The position numbers were made by a program, and so were the translations under genes. 64,000 bases of DNA from Eubacteriaceae bacterium (GTDB lineage: Bacteria > Bacillota > Clostridia > Peptostreptococcales > Anaerovoracaceae), in NCBI GenBank assembly GCA_902362805.1, contig CABIXY010000001.1, positions 674,358 to 738,357 on the forward strand, given 5' to 3'. The stretch's first letter is position 1; every line of letters starts with the position of its first letter. The notes below the pieces were generated by a model, which searched no databases, was not told the origin of the DNA, and saw nothing but the letters and a program-made list of their open reading frames with translations. Positions 41,904 through 50,746 of this stretch are shown in pieces.

Positions 41904-42307
41904 TGCGTTCCATGCCAGCCATAGGCTGGGGAACGCGTCGTATCCTAATTGTGCCATATCTCTATCTCATAGAATGGACGGCCAATTTATATATGCCAGA
42001 GCCGATTTACTGGGTTCTAAAGCTGGGAGCGCCTCTCAGTTTTATTTGGCTGGCAGGATGCGGCTTGATTGCCCTGATTCGAAAGCTGCTTTGTGCCAAT
42101 ATCTGGCTGCTTGCAGGTATCAGCATTATGGCTTTTTACGTTTGTGAACGAATGACCAACTCTATGCTGGATAACTTTATCGGCAGTGATGATTCGTGGC
42201 AATTATCAGAACACTATCCCGTGGTCTATTATGGACCGGCGGCGATGCTGATTTTCATCGGACTGATGGTATCATTGTACCGTTACACGAAAAAAACTTC
42301 TCGATGA
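41903..42307 (+). pseudogene. Probable 5'-truncated membrane protein gene
   Basis: The frame gives up to 134 residues with three helices (about 40-60, 66-84, 112-128) and the loop NFIGSDDSWQLSEHYPVVYYG. The first ATG lies at the very end of the right inverted repeat of the 447-bp element, and the first 15 codons run through a GCGTTCC/GGAACGC hairpin, so the N-terminus looks repeat-derived. No ribosome site precedes any start. Most likely the remaining 3' part of a gene disrupted by the element. Confidence 0.5.
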
Positions 42308-42334
42308 TGGCGGTAAACACAAAAAAGTCCGCCT

Positions 42335-42380
42335 AAAAAAAAACGGAGCGGAAATATAAAACTTTCATTTCCGTCCGTTT
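42335..42380 (-). terminator. Terminator of DMT transporter 4
   Basis: AAACGG-GCGGAAAT (from 42341) pairs with ATTTCCG-CCGTTT (to 42380) with one bulge. On the minus strand it ends in a long T-run. Confidence 0.8.
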
Positions 42381-42393
42381 GGTTCCTTTGTTG

Positions 42394-43311
42394 TCATATC
42401 AGAGAGTTGGTTTGCTGCTGCAGGCCAGTGCCCGACACTGAAGTTTGATGCTTTCGTTTACCGGCACCTTCAGCAAAGACTGCGCCGCCGATGATCAGTG
42501 CGCCGCCCACTCCTTGCAGGAAGGTTAGACTCTCACCTAATAGAATTACGGAAAAGATCACCGCGGACAGAGGCTCCAAATATCCGCAGACCGAGACCGT
42601 TCCAACAGATAGAGATTGAATCGACGAAAAATACAAGTAGCAGCCGACGCCGGTATTGACCAGACCGATGATCAGAATGGGCAGCAGGTTTTCTGAAATG
42701 GATCCAAAATGCAGCCCCTGCTTAGCCAGAGTAAATACTGCCACAGTGAAGAAACTGGCAGCCAGCTGATACATGGAATTCGCAAGGCCCGTGATACTGC
42801 GGGCTTTTTTGCTGGAAATGACCAGAACAGCATAGAAGACTGCCGATAAAATGGCATAAATCAGCCCCTTGGAGAGACCGCTCGTAAGAACGGAACCGCC
42901 ATTGATCAGAAACATGCCCGCAAGGACGACGGCCATACCGAGGACTTTGGCTGCGGATAACTTTTCATGGAAAAGAAGGGGAGACAAGGCCATGACGATG
43001 ATGGGTCCACAATAGTAAATCAGCGTTGAAATGCCGACGCCAACTATTCTATAGGCTTCAAACAATACTAGCCAGCAGGCACCCATGGCGGCGCCAGAAA
43101 GCAGCAGATAAGCGAAGTGTTTCTTATTTGCAGGAATCTGCAGGCGGCCTTTGCTGATTATAAAGAGCAGCAGCAAAAAGGCGCTGCCGATCAAAGTACG
43201 AAAAAAGACGATTTCGTGGCTGGGCAGAAGGATGTGGCTGGCAACAATGCCGTTGGAGCCGAACAGCAGCAAGGCAGCGAGATACTTTAAAAATGCGGTG
43301 TTTACTTTCAT
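42394..43311 (-). CDS. EamA/DMT family transporter 4
   Basis: 305 residues, ATG at 43311. Ten helices in two EamA units: LAALLLFGSNGIVASHILL at the start, GPIIVMALSPLLFHEKLSAAK ending repeat 1 and GYLEPLSAVIFSVILLGESLT ending repeat 2; the tail is polar (KRKHQTSVSGTGLQQQTN). Divergent from a LysR gene by 109 bp, a frequent pairing in which LysR controls a metabolite exporter. Separate from the three DMT genes at 33.6-36.7 kb. Confidence 0.86.
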   Translation of the reverse strand: MKVNTAFLKYLAALLLFGSNGIVASHILLPSHEIVFFRTLIGSAFLLLLFIISKGRLQIPANKKHFAYLLLSGAAMGACWLVLFEAYRIVGVGISTLIYYCGPIIVMALSPLLFHEKLSAAKVLGMAVVLAGMFLINGGSVLTSGLSKGLIYAILSAVFYAVLVISSKKARSITGLANSMYQLAASFFTVAVFTLAKQGLHFGSISENLLPILIIGLVNTGVGCYLYFSSIQSLSVGTVSVCGYLEPLSAVIFSVILLGESLTFLQGVGGALIIGGAVFAEGAGKRKHQTSVSGTGLQQQTNSLI

Positions 43312-43419
43312 CAAATCAGGTCCTTTCTATTGATTCTAATATCTTTTTAGTGTATCATTTTCACTAGAATTACAAAAGCGAATTATTCTCATAGGTTTTA
43401 TTACGAAAACGGATGGAAA

Positions 43420-44316
43420 ATGGATACAAATTTACAGAAATATATGGCTTTCTTAAAAACAGTGGAATACGGGAGCTTTACAAAAGCGGCAGAGGTACTT
43501 CATTACTCCCAGTCCGGCATCAGCCGCATGATCGGCGATCTGGAAAGGGAGTGGAATCTGTCTGTCCTGGAGCGGGGACGCAGCGGGGTAAGCCTTACTT
43601 CTGAGGGCATAAAGGTGCTGCCTTTCGTACAGAACGTGTGTCGGGAGTATCAAAACCTGCAGGAGCAGATAGATCGTCAGTGCGGCCTGGAATCAGGGCT
43701 GATTCGTATCGGCACCATTTCCAGTATTGCCACCCATTGGCTGCCGTCGGTAATCAAGAAATTTCAGAGAGATTTTCCTAATATCGAGTATGAATTACTG
43801 TCGGGCGACTACGGAGAAATTGAAGAGTGGCTTCTGGCGGGCAGGGTGGATTGTGGTTTCTTGCTGCTGCCTGCTTCTGCTGAACTGGAGATCACCCCTT
43901 TAAAACGAGATGAAATGATGGTGATTCTGCCTCAGGATCATCCCCTCGCGGACTGCGAAACTTTTCCTTTGAAGGCGTTGGAAGAAGAGCCCTTTATGCT
44001 CCTAGAGCGGGGAGAAAAATCTCAGGTATCGGAACTGCTGCGGCAGCGGGGTCTGCATCCTAAAGTGCGGTTCATTACTTTGGACGATTATGCCATCATG
44101 TCCATGGTGGAGAGCGGTCTGGGAATCAGCATTCTGCCAGATTTAATTTTGCAGCGGACGCCTTACCGCATCGTAAAAAAACCGCTGGCGGCGCCTGCAT
44201 ATCGGGAACTGGGTCTGGCCATGCGGGATAGCAAAACCGCTTCTGCGGCCGTGAAGAAATTTTTGACATATGTATTGAAGGAGACGACAAATGGAATCAT
44301 TAAAAGAACTATATAG
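43420..44316 (+). CDS. LysR family transcriptional regulator
   Basis: 298 residues. HTH: NLQKYMAFLKTVEYGSFTKAAEVLHYSQSGISRMIGDLE, a typical LysR N-terminus; effector domain from about residue 90 (GLIRIGTISSIATHWLPSVI). Its last 26 bp overlap the start of the serine dehydratase gene, so the two are translated together; it is also divergent from DMT transporter 4. It may therefore couple serine use with export, though that is inference. Confidence 0.9.
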   Translation: MDTNLQKYMAFLKTVEYGSFTKAAEVLHYSQSGISRMIGDLEREWNLSVLERGRSGVSLTSEGIKVLPFVQNVCREYQNLQEQIDRQCGLESGLIRIGTISSIATHWLPSVIKKFQRDFPNIEYELLSGDYGEIEEWLLAGRVDCGFLLLPASAELEITPLKRDEMMVILPQDHPLADCETFPLKALEEEPFMLLERGEKSQVSELLRQRGLHPKVRFITLDDYAIMSMVESGLGISILPDLILQRTPYRIVKKPLAAPAYRELGLAMRDSKTASAAVKKFLTYVLKETTNGIIKRTI

Positions 44317-45496
44317 AATTGGGCGGGGCCCGTCCAGTTCACACACCATAGCGCCGACAAGGGCGGCGGAACTTTTTGCAGCAGAAAATCCCGGAGCGGA
44401 TCATTTTCGAGCGACCCTCTGCGGCTCTCTATCGAAGACTGGAAGAGGACACATGACTGACACGGCGATTCTCGATGTCTTGGGACGGACAAAATGCGAG
44501 ATTATTTTCAGCGACAGACCTGATGAAGAACTGCCTCATCCCAACACGATGATCTTTGAGGCTTTTGCTGCAGATGGCCATGGGATGTCTGCCTTGGAGG
44601 TTTACAGTGTAGGCGGCGGACGAATCGCCATCAAAGGCCGTCCGGCTGAAAAGGCGCAGGACGTTTATCAGTTGTCTACTTTTGAGGAAATCAGAGATTA
44701 CTGCAATCAGAAAAATATGCGGATCTGCCAGTATGTCTATGAGACAGAAGGAGAAACCATCAAAGAATATCTGTCTGAAATCTGGCAGCAGATGAAGCGG
44801 ACCATTGAGGCAGGTCTGGCAGCGGAGGGAATCTTGCAGGGCGGACTTGCCGTGCAGCGGAAGGCGCGCTATCTATACCGTCAGAATCATATCGACGAGA
44901 GTCCGCAGACCAGGGAGAATCGTCTGGTCTGCGCTTTCGCTTATGCCGTCAGTGAAGAAAACGCTGACGGCGGTACCATCGTCACGGCACCAACCTGTGG
45001 AGCCAGCGGCGTTTTGCCGGCAACCCTTTACTACATGCAGCAGTATCGCAGGCTGCCTGATGAGAAAATTATCGATGCCTTGGCGACGGCTGGAATCATC
45101 GGCAATTTGATCAAAACCAACGCTTCTATCAGCGGTGCGGAATGTGGCTGCCAGGCCGAAGTGGGCAGCGCCTGTTCAATGGCGGCGGCAGGGCTGTCTG
45201 AATTGTTCGGCATGGAAATCGATCAAATTGAATATGCGGCTGAAGTGGCCATGGAGCATCATTTGGGACTGACCTGCGACCCCATCAGCGGGCTGGTGCA
45301 GATTCCCTGCATTGAGAGAAACGCCGTAGCGGCCATGCGAGCCATGAACGCTCTGAGTTTAGCGAACTTCCTGACGCACACCAGGAAAATTTCCTTTGAC
45401 GTGGTAGTGAAGACCATGTACGAAACGGGCAGGGACTTGTTCAGCAAATACAGAGAGACTAGCGAAGGCGGTCTTGCCAAGACCTATTTTGAGTAA
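44291..45496 (+). CDS. sdaA: L-serine dehydratase (single-chain, [4Fe-4S])
   Basis: 401 residues, shorter than E. coli SdaA but with both parts in one chain. The beta part begins IGRGPSSSHTIAPTRAAELF; the alpha part has IVTAPTCGASGVLPATLYY, SGAECGCQAEVGSACSMAAAG and CDPISGLVQIPCIERNAVAA, the cysteines that hold the oxygen-sensitive iron-sulfur cluster. Converts L-serine to pyruvate and ammonia. Clostridia more often have split SdaAA/SdaAB. Overlaps the LysR gene by 26 bp; terminator at 45505-45529. Confidence 0.92.
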   Translation: MESLKELYRIGRGPSSSHTIAPTRAAELFAAENPGADHFRATLCGSLSKTGRGHMTDTAILDVLGRTKCEIIFSDRPDEELPHPNTMIFEAFAADGHGMSALEVYSVGGGRIAIKGRPAEKAQDVYQLSTFEEIRDYCNQKNMRICQYVYETEGETIKEYLSEIWQQMKRTIEAGLAAEGILQGGLAVQRKARYLYRQNHIDESPQTRENRLVCAFAYAVSEENADGGTIVTAPTCGASGVLPATLYYMQQYRRLPDEKIIDALATAGIIGNLIKTNASISGAECGCQAEVGSACSMAAAGLSELFGMEIDQIEYAAEVAMEHHLGLTCDPISGLVQIPCIERNAVAAMRAMNALSLANFLTHTRKISFDVVVKTMYETGRDLFSKYRETSEGGLAKTYFE

Positions 45497-45504
45497 ATGA
45501 CAAA

Positions 45505-45529
45505 AGCCGCAGGTTGGGCTCCTGCGGCT
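45505..45529 (+). terminator. Terminator after sdaA
   Basis: AGCCGCAGG (45505-45513) pairs with CCTGCGGCT (45521-45529). The T-run is weak (CGTTCAATT). The following 200 bp hold further short dyads such as GGTTCTGTC/GACAGAACC (near 45689-45710). Confidence 0.65.
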
Positions 45530-45745
45530 CGTTCAATTACCGTAACTGATATTTTGCGGTTAAATTGGCTCTTACCGCCTCCTTTCCCCTTTTGCTGTGG
45601 TGATGTCTTTATCGTGCCATATGCACTCGGCCCAGCCTTCGCTTACGCTCGCCAGCTGCCGGGTATAGACATTGTACCACCATCGGCTGGTTCTGTCCTA
45701 GACAGAACCTTACAGTAAACTTGCATTTTTGAAAGGTTGGAACAG

Positions 45746-46510
45746 ATGATGATTGGTATTTATTTTAGTGGTACAGGGAATTCACGGTACTGTATCGAAA
45801 AATTTTTGCTAGAATATGATCGACAGGCGAAAGCCTGCTCCATTGAGGAGGAAACGGCTGCTCAAGAAATTGAATGCCATGAGGAAATCATATTTTGCTA
45901 CCCGGTGCAGTTCAGTAATATGCCTAAAATCGTCAAAGACTTTATCAACCGCCATTATACCCTATGGCAGGGCAAACGAGTCTTTGTCATTGCTACCATG
46001 GGCTTGTTCAGCGGCGATGGAGCTGGCATTTTGGCGAGACTGCTGCAAAAGTACGGGGCCGAGGTGATAGGCGGGCTGCATTTAAAGATGCCGGATAGCA
46101 TCTGCGACGAGAAGGCGCTAAAACGATCGTTAGAGGAAAATCGAAAGCTGATAGCTCGGACGGAAGTTAAAATTAAAGAAGCTGCCGAAAATCTGCAAGA
46201 AAACAGGCCGCAGAGAGAGGGTCTTGGATTCCAGTATCATTTAGCCGGGCTCTTTGGACAACGCCTATACTTCTATCATAAGACGAAAGATTATACTGAC
46301 CGGCTGAAGATTGATGTCAAAAAGTGTATCGGCTGTGGCAAGTGTGTAAAATTGTGTCCTATGAAGAATCTCTTCCTGCGAGATGGCACAGCAGCGGCAG
46401 GCGGGCGCTGCACCATGTGTTATCGCTGCATCTGCCAATGTCCGGCACAGGCGATTACCCTATTAGGGAAACAGGTAGTGGAACAGTGTTATATAGAAAA
46501 GTATCTGTAA
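45746..46510 (+). CDS. EFR1-type ferredoxin-flavodoxin protein
   Basis: 254 residues from the ATG 9 nt after AAAGG. The N-terminal flavodoxin-like domain has IGIYFSGTGNSRYCIEKFL (FMN phosphate loop) and FVIATMGLFSGDGAG; the C-terminal part has two [4Fe-4S] motifs, CIGCGKCVKLCP and CTMCYRCICQCP. EFR1 proteins are cytosolic electron carriers of anaerobes with unknown partners. Next gene is kbl, 39 bp on. Confidence 0.88.
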   Translation: MMIGIYFSGTGNSRYCIEKFLLEYDRQAKACSIEEETAAQEIECHEEIIFCYPVQFSNMPKIVKDFINRHYTLWQGKRVFVIATMGLFSGDGAGILARLLQKYGAEVIGGLHLKMPDSICDEKALKRSLEENRKLIARTEVKIKEAAENLQENRPQREGLGFQYHLAGLFGQRLYFYHKTKDYTDRLKIDVKKCIGCGKCVKLCPMKNLFLRDGTAAAGGRCTMCYRCICQCPAQAITLLGKQVVEQCYIEKYL

Positions 46511-46549
46511 ACGAGGAGAGGAATTATCAAGTTGAAAGAGGGAGAAGAA

Positions 46550-47746
46550 ATGTCACGTAAAGAAAATATACTGGGTTATTATTCAAAAGAAATTGCTGAA
46601 ATCAAGGCAGCCAGCCTTTATAAAGAAGAACTGCCTATCACTTCCATGCAGGGGCGATCGGTGACTTTAGCAGATGGCAGGCAGCTGCTGAATATGTGTG
46701 CCAACAATTATCTCGGTCTGTGTGATCATCCACAGCTGATTCAGGCAGCAAAAGATACTTATGACGCAAAAGGTTACGGCATGTCTTCTGTGAGATTTAT
46801 CTGCGGCACTCAGGATATTCACAAGGAACTAGAGCAGGAAATCAGCCGTTTTTTTGGCATGGAGGATACCATTCTCTACGCTTCCTGCTTCGATGCCAAC
46901 GGGGGACTGTTCGAGACGATTTTGACGGAGGAGGACGCTGTCATCAGCGATGAACTGAATCACGCCTCTATCATCGACGGCGTGCGGCTTTGCAAGGCGA
47001 AACGCTATCGTTATAAAAACAATGATATGGCAGATCTGGAAACGCAGCTGCTCGCGGCTGATCAGGCTGGAGCCAGGATCAAGTTGATCGCTACAGACGG
47101 CGTTTTTTCCATGGATGGTATCATCGCAAATCTGGCTGGAATCTGTAATCTGGCCGACAAGTATGATGCTTTGGTTATGGTGGACGACAGCCATGCAGCG
47201 GGTTTTGTCGGCAAAACCGGCAGAGGAACGCCGGAATACTGCGGCGTCAGGGGACGGATTGATATTCTGACCGGCACATTGGGCAAAGCTCTGGGCGGCG
47301 CATCGGGCGGTTATACGGTAGCTCGCAGAGAAATCGTAGAACTGCTGCGTCAGAGAAGCAGGCCATACCTCTTTTCTAACACCTTGGCACCAGCCATCGC
47401 GGGAGCCAGCTTGGAAATGTTCAAAATGCTGGGGGAAAGTACCCAGCTCCGCGACCATCTGGAAGAAATCACCGGCTGCTATCGGCAGCAATTGATCGGG
47501 GCTGGATTTGATATCGTCGAAGGCAGTCATCCCATTGTGCCAGTGATGCTTTACGACGAAGAATTGGCAGTAGAGTACGCGAGGCGCATGGTGAAGAAGG
47601 GCGTTTATGTGGTGGCCTTCTCCTATCCGGTAGTTCCCAAAGGGAAGGCGAGAATCCGTACGCAGGTATGCGCTAGTCATACGAAAGACGATATTGATTT
47701 TATTGTAAACGCATTGAAAGAGACCCGCGCGGAAATCGGCAGATGA
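46550..47746 (+). CDS. kbl: Glycine C-acetyltransferase (2-amino-3-ketobutyrate CoA ligase)
   Basis: 398 residues, the usual Kbl length, from the ATG after GAGGGAG. Alpha-oxoamine synthase family, PLP fold [15 protein letters not shown] at the start, [49 protein letters not shown], and [15 protein letters not shown] with the Schiff-base lysine. Cleaves 2-amino-3-ketobutyrate with CoA to glycine and acetyl-CoA (threonine breakdown). No threonine dehydrogenase gene is adjacent. Confidence 0.93.
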   Translation: MSRKENILGYYSKEIAEIKAASLYKEELPITSMQGRSVTLADGRQLLNMCANNYLGLCDHPQLIQAAKDTYDAKGYGMSSVRFICGTQDIHKELEQEISRFFGMEDTILYASCFDANGGLFETILTEEDAVISDELNHASIIDGVRLCKAKRYRYKNNDMADLETQLLAADQAGARIKLIATDGVFSMDGIIANLAGICNLADKYDALVMVDDSHAAGFVGKTGRGTPEYCGVRGRIDILTGTLGKALGGASGGYTVARREIVELLRQRSRPYLFSNTLAPAIAGASLEMFKMLGESTQLRDHLEEITGCYRQQLIGAGFDIVEGSHPIVPVMLYDEELAVEYARRMVKKGVYVVAFSYPVVPKGKARIRTQVCASHTKDDIDFIVNALKETRAEIGR

Positions 47747-47888
47747 TGAGGAAGTACCCATTTTACTTAAAATGGAATAGAGGGCTTTGTAAGATCGTCT
47801 GCAAAATCGCGACACACCTCTGCGGCAATTATGGTAGTCTAAATGCTTAAGAATGTGGTAAAATAGAGTTATGAAAGAAGGTGTTTAT

Positions 47889-48437
47889 TTGAAAAATAAG
47901 AATACATCCAAGTTCATCAGCTCGCTGATTTATGCGGCACTGGGTTTGGTTTTGATCGTATATCCTACTTTGATTGGGGAGACCATCTGCTGGATGCTGG
48001 CGGGAGCTGCGGCGGCAATGGGTGCCGTTTACCTGATTGGCTATGCCATGAGCAAGGGAAGCGCACAGTCAGATGAAAGTTCTAACGGGCTGGCGACAGG
48101 TATCGTCCTGCTTCTTTTGGCGGTGTTCATCGTCATCAAATCGGAATTCGTCATTTCTATCATCCCCTTTGTTCTCGGATTTATGATTACTGTCAAAGGC
48201 GGTGTCGGCGTACAGAGTGCCATCAATCTCAAACGTTTCGGATACGGCAGCTTCAAGGGGAGCCTCATTGCAGCTGTCTTGGTCATGATCTTCGGCATCG
48301 TCATGATGATGAATCCATTCTCCACAGTGAAAATCCTCTTCACCATGATCGGCATCGGATTGCTGACCAGCGGCATCGTCGATATCGCTGCAAATATCAT
48401 GATGACCAGGGAGATGAAGAAGTTCAAAGACGATTAA
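47889..48437 (+). CDS. HdeD/DUF308 family membrane protein
   Basis: 182 residues starting with TTG at 47889, 6 nt after GAAGGTG (an ATG at 47871 is in frame but has no site). Six helices arranged as three DUF308 repeats, e.g. ALGLVLIVYPTLIGETICWMLAG and MIFGIVMMMNPFSTVKILFTM. Proteins of this family are linked to acid or envelope stress in other bacteria; here no context supports a specific role. The 216 bp after it hold no clear feature. Confidence 0.8.
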   Translation: MKNKNTSKFISSLIYAALGLVLIVYPTLIGETICWMLAGAAAAMGAVYLIGYAMSKGSAQSDESSNGLATGIVLLLLAVFIVIKSEFVISIIPFVLGFMITVKGGVGVQSAINLKRFGYGSFKGSLIAAVLVMIFGIVMMMNPFSTVKILFTMIGIGLLTSGIVDIAANIMMTREMKKFKDD

Positions 48438-48653
48438 GAATGTGTGTGACTAAAAAGCTGCCTGCATTCTGCAGTAAGTGCCCTATCTCATGTCCACGCC
48501 GTATCACCACGAAAGTTACGCTTGCTAGGAACTTGAAAATAGCATATATCTGATCAGCTATCCTCCTTTACATATGTTATGCTAAAGCAAAGAATGGGTT
48601 GCCGGGTAGTCAATCGTCTGCCGGCGGATTGAATCAGAAAAAGAGGTATTATT

Positions 48654-49007
48654 ATGAAACAGAAAAAAATAGGCTTAGGTTCAATATCCCTGCTCCTTGT
48701 CACCGTGGCTGTTCTATGGAGTTACAATATTTCCGGCTATTGTCTGGGCGATCAAATCCTGCATACACTGAACCTGCCTGCCTGGTCCAATGAAGCAGCG
48801 ACACCTGAGCGTACACTTTCCATAGTGCCCTTTGGACATGAGGCACGGGGTGTTCACTACACCGTATTCTATGCATTAATTCTGCTTGTACCAGCATTTT
48901 TGCTGACCATAAAGAACAAAGAGGATTTGTTTGCCAAAGTTGGAAAATGGTCCTCGCTGGTTCTTACTTTGCTGCTATTGATCAGTCCGCTGTTTATGAT
49001 TCTTTAA
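48654..49007 (+). CDS. Small membrane protein, unknown
   Basis: 117 residues, SD AAAGAGG. Helix 1 at residues 8-28, an outer loop of about 40 residues (LHTLNLPAWSNEAATPERTLSIVPFGHEARG), then two helices at 70-86 and 95-114. No family recognised. Followed after 28 bp by the broken DUF3788 gene. Confidence 0.65.
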   Translation: MKQKKIGLGSISLLLVTVAVLWSYNISGYCLGDQILHTLNLPAWSNEAATPERTLSIVPFGHEARGVHYTVFYALILLVPAFLLTIKNKEDLFAKVGKWSSLVLTLLLLISPLFMIL

Positions 49008-49035
49008 TTACTGATCAGGGAGAAAGGAACTCAAT

Positions 49036-49446
49036 ATGTATGAAAGAATGCTTGATAAGCAAAACGAACCGACCATAGCTGAAATGACGACCTATTGCGG
49101 TGAGAATGGAGAACTGTTTACTTTATTGAATGAATGGCTGTCCCAGACATACGGCACTGCGCAGAATGTCACGTTTCCCTATGGCAATCATTACGGCTGG
49201 GGGATAACTCACAGAAAAAAATAAAAACTGATGTGCAATGTATTTGCAGAGAAAAATGCGTTTACAGTGATGATGAGACTATCAGAAAAGCAGTTTCAAT
49301 CGATATATGAGCAGGTACAAGCGTATACGAAAGCGTATATCGATAATCAGTATGCCTGCGGCGATGGGGGCTGGATTCAATATCGCGTCACATGCAGAGA
49401 GCATTTTGAAGATATTCAGAAATTGTTGGCCGTAAAATGCTCATAA
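49036..49446 (+). pseudogene. DUF3788 family gene with in-frame stop
   Basis: SD AGAAAGGA and ATG at 49036. The first part (62 residues) reads MYERMLDKQNEPTIAEM and FPYGNHYGWGITHRKK, then TAA (49222-49224). The same frame continues KLMCNVFAEKNAFTVMMRL and GDGGWIQYRV to a stop at 49446. Both parts together match a full-length DUF3788 protein, so a single nonsense change (AAA-rich context) has split it. Read-through cannot be excluded. Confidence 0.75.
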
Positions 49447-49492
49447 TACTATGGAGAAAATCAACAGGCCCGAAAGGCAGGAGGTTTATAAA

Positions 49493-50128
49493 ATGATTCA
49501 GATTAGAAACGAAGAGGAACGCGATTTCAAGAGAGTGGAGGAAATCACCAGAGCCGCTTTTTGGAACTTATATGTACCCGGATGCGATGAACATTATCTG
49601 ACCCATATCATGCGCTCCCACGAGGATTTTGTCCGAGAACTTGACTTTGTAATTGAAATCGACGGCCAGGTCATCGGCAGCATCATGTATACGAAGGCAA
49701 AACTCGTCGATGAGCTTGGGAAAGAAAAAGACATTCTCACCTTTGGTCCAGTCTGTATTTCACCGGAATACCAGAGAAAAGGGTATGGCAAAAAATTAAT
49801 CGAGCATTCCTTTGATAAGGCGGCAGCTCTCGGTTACGATGTGATCGTGATCTTTGGCGACCCTGGTAACTATGTAAGCTGTGGCTTTCAGAGCTGCAAA
49901 AAGCACAACGTCTGTACTGCGGAAGGGACCTATCCGGCGGCGATGCTGGTAAAAGAACTGCAGACTAGGGCTTTGGACGGACGAAAGTGGATTTATCATC
50001 AAAGCTCTGCTTACGAGATAGATCTAGAAGAAGCACAGCGTTTTGACGCAGGGCTAGAGAAATGGGAGAAAAGACATCAGGCCAGCCAGGAAGCATTTTA
50101 CATCCACAGCCACGCCATCCTCCAATAA
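49493..50128 (+). CDS. GNAT family N-acetyltransferase
   Basis: 211 residues from MIQIRNEEERDF behind GGAGG. GNAT core: LTFGPVCISPEYQRKGYGKKLIEHSFDKA, whose QRKGYGKKL is a clear acetyl-CoA loop, and VIVIFGDPGNYVSCGFQSCKK. It resembles the YhbS-like acetyltransferase branch. Substrate unknown. It is the last gene before a repeat-rich 618-bp gap. Confidence 0.87.
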   Translation: MIQIRNEEERDFKRVEEITRAAFWNLYVPGCDEHYLTHIMRSHEDFVRELDFVIEIDGQVIGSIMYTKAKLVDELGKEKDILTFGPVCISPEYQRKGYGKKLIEHSFDKAAALGYDVIVIFGDPGNYVSCGFQSCKKHNVCTAEGTYPAAMLVKELQTRALDGRKWIYHQSSAYEIDLEEAQRFDAGLEKWEKRHQASQEAFYIHSHAILQ

Positions 50129-50300
50129 TGTAAAAGCAGAATATCCAATAAGGCTCACTTAAAGCAGTTCGGCAAACTGGGATTTGTATTTGATGGGAGA
50201 CATAATCGTTTCCTGCGTAATAAAGATGAATGGCTTTTTAGGGGTTCTTACCGGAAGGGCAATCCGGGATGTCATGATTCCGACCCCCGGAACAAAAGCA
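50129..50300. other. Intergenic sequence without recognised feature
   Basis: First part of the 618-bp gap between the acetyltransferase and aminopeptidase genes. No gene, terminator or promoter that I can support; a frame at 50184-50438 has no ribosome site and enters the fold-back element. Confidence 0.5.
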
Positions 50301-50589
50301 CCACGGTCGTTTTGTACTTTTTGTTATGTTTGTGCGCATCCTGCACAAGAGCGTGTCCGGAAAAGGATGTATAAGCGTAAGATACCCCCGCGGTTACAGG
50401 CGTGGCCCTCCGAAAAACGGGCACGGGTTATTTTTTGAAAGTATTCCATCATCAAAAGGCCCTTCTGGCAGTCCCCAAAATAACCCGTATAGCTAAATAC
50501 TCGTGTTTCACAACATCAAAGAGCGGTCCCGGTGAAATATTTTGTGCAGAACGGAGAAGAAATGCTCAAAAAGTACAAAAGCATCGTGG
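50301..50589. repeat. 289-bp fold-back element with nested inverted repeats
   Basis: The outer arms 50301-50323 and 50567-50589 pair at about 19 of 23 positions, including TTTTGTACTTTTTG. Between them CTGCACAA recurs in both arms in inverted order, and an inner perfect pair ACGGGTTATTTT (50423-50434) / AAAATAACCCGT (50477-50488) closes the centre. No gene inside. It looks like an old fold-back insertion. Confidence 0.55.
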
Positions 50590-50701
50590 AAAGCACACCC
50601 AGTCCATCCTCTAGGAGGGCTGGCAGTCAGAAAAATCTCGATTTGCCGTTCTACCAGAATTCCAGAGCGTGGAAATAGTGTGTTTTCCAGTACAATACTT
50701 C

Positions 50702-50739
50702 TTTAATAGGGGCCGCCTATGGAGGCGGCCCCTATTAAA
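50702..50739. terminator. 16-bp perfect stem terminator of the aminopeptidase gene
   Basis: TTTAATAGGGGCCGCC (50702-50717) pairs exactly with 50724-50739 around a 6-nt loop. It lies 8 bp past the stop of the minus-strand gene. Its end TTTAATAGG is shared with the palindrome after rnf (16829). Confidence 0.75.
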
Positions 50740-50746
50740 TTGCAGT

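Noticed and set aside
46829..47815. 328-residue minus-strand frame
   Set aside because: Antisense to kbl, which has full length and all family motifs.
50184..50438. 84-residue frame as a small gene
   Set aside because: No ribosome site; most of it lies in the fold-back element; no domain or membrane pattern.
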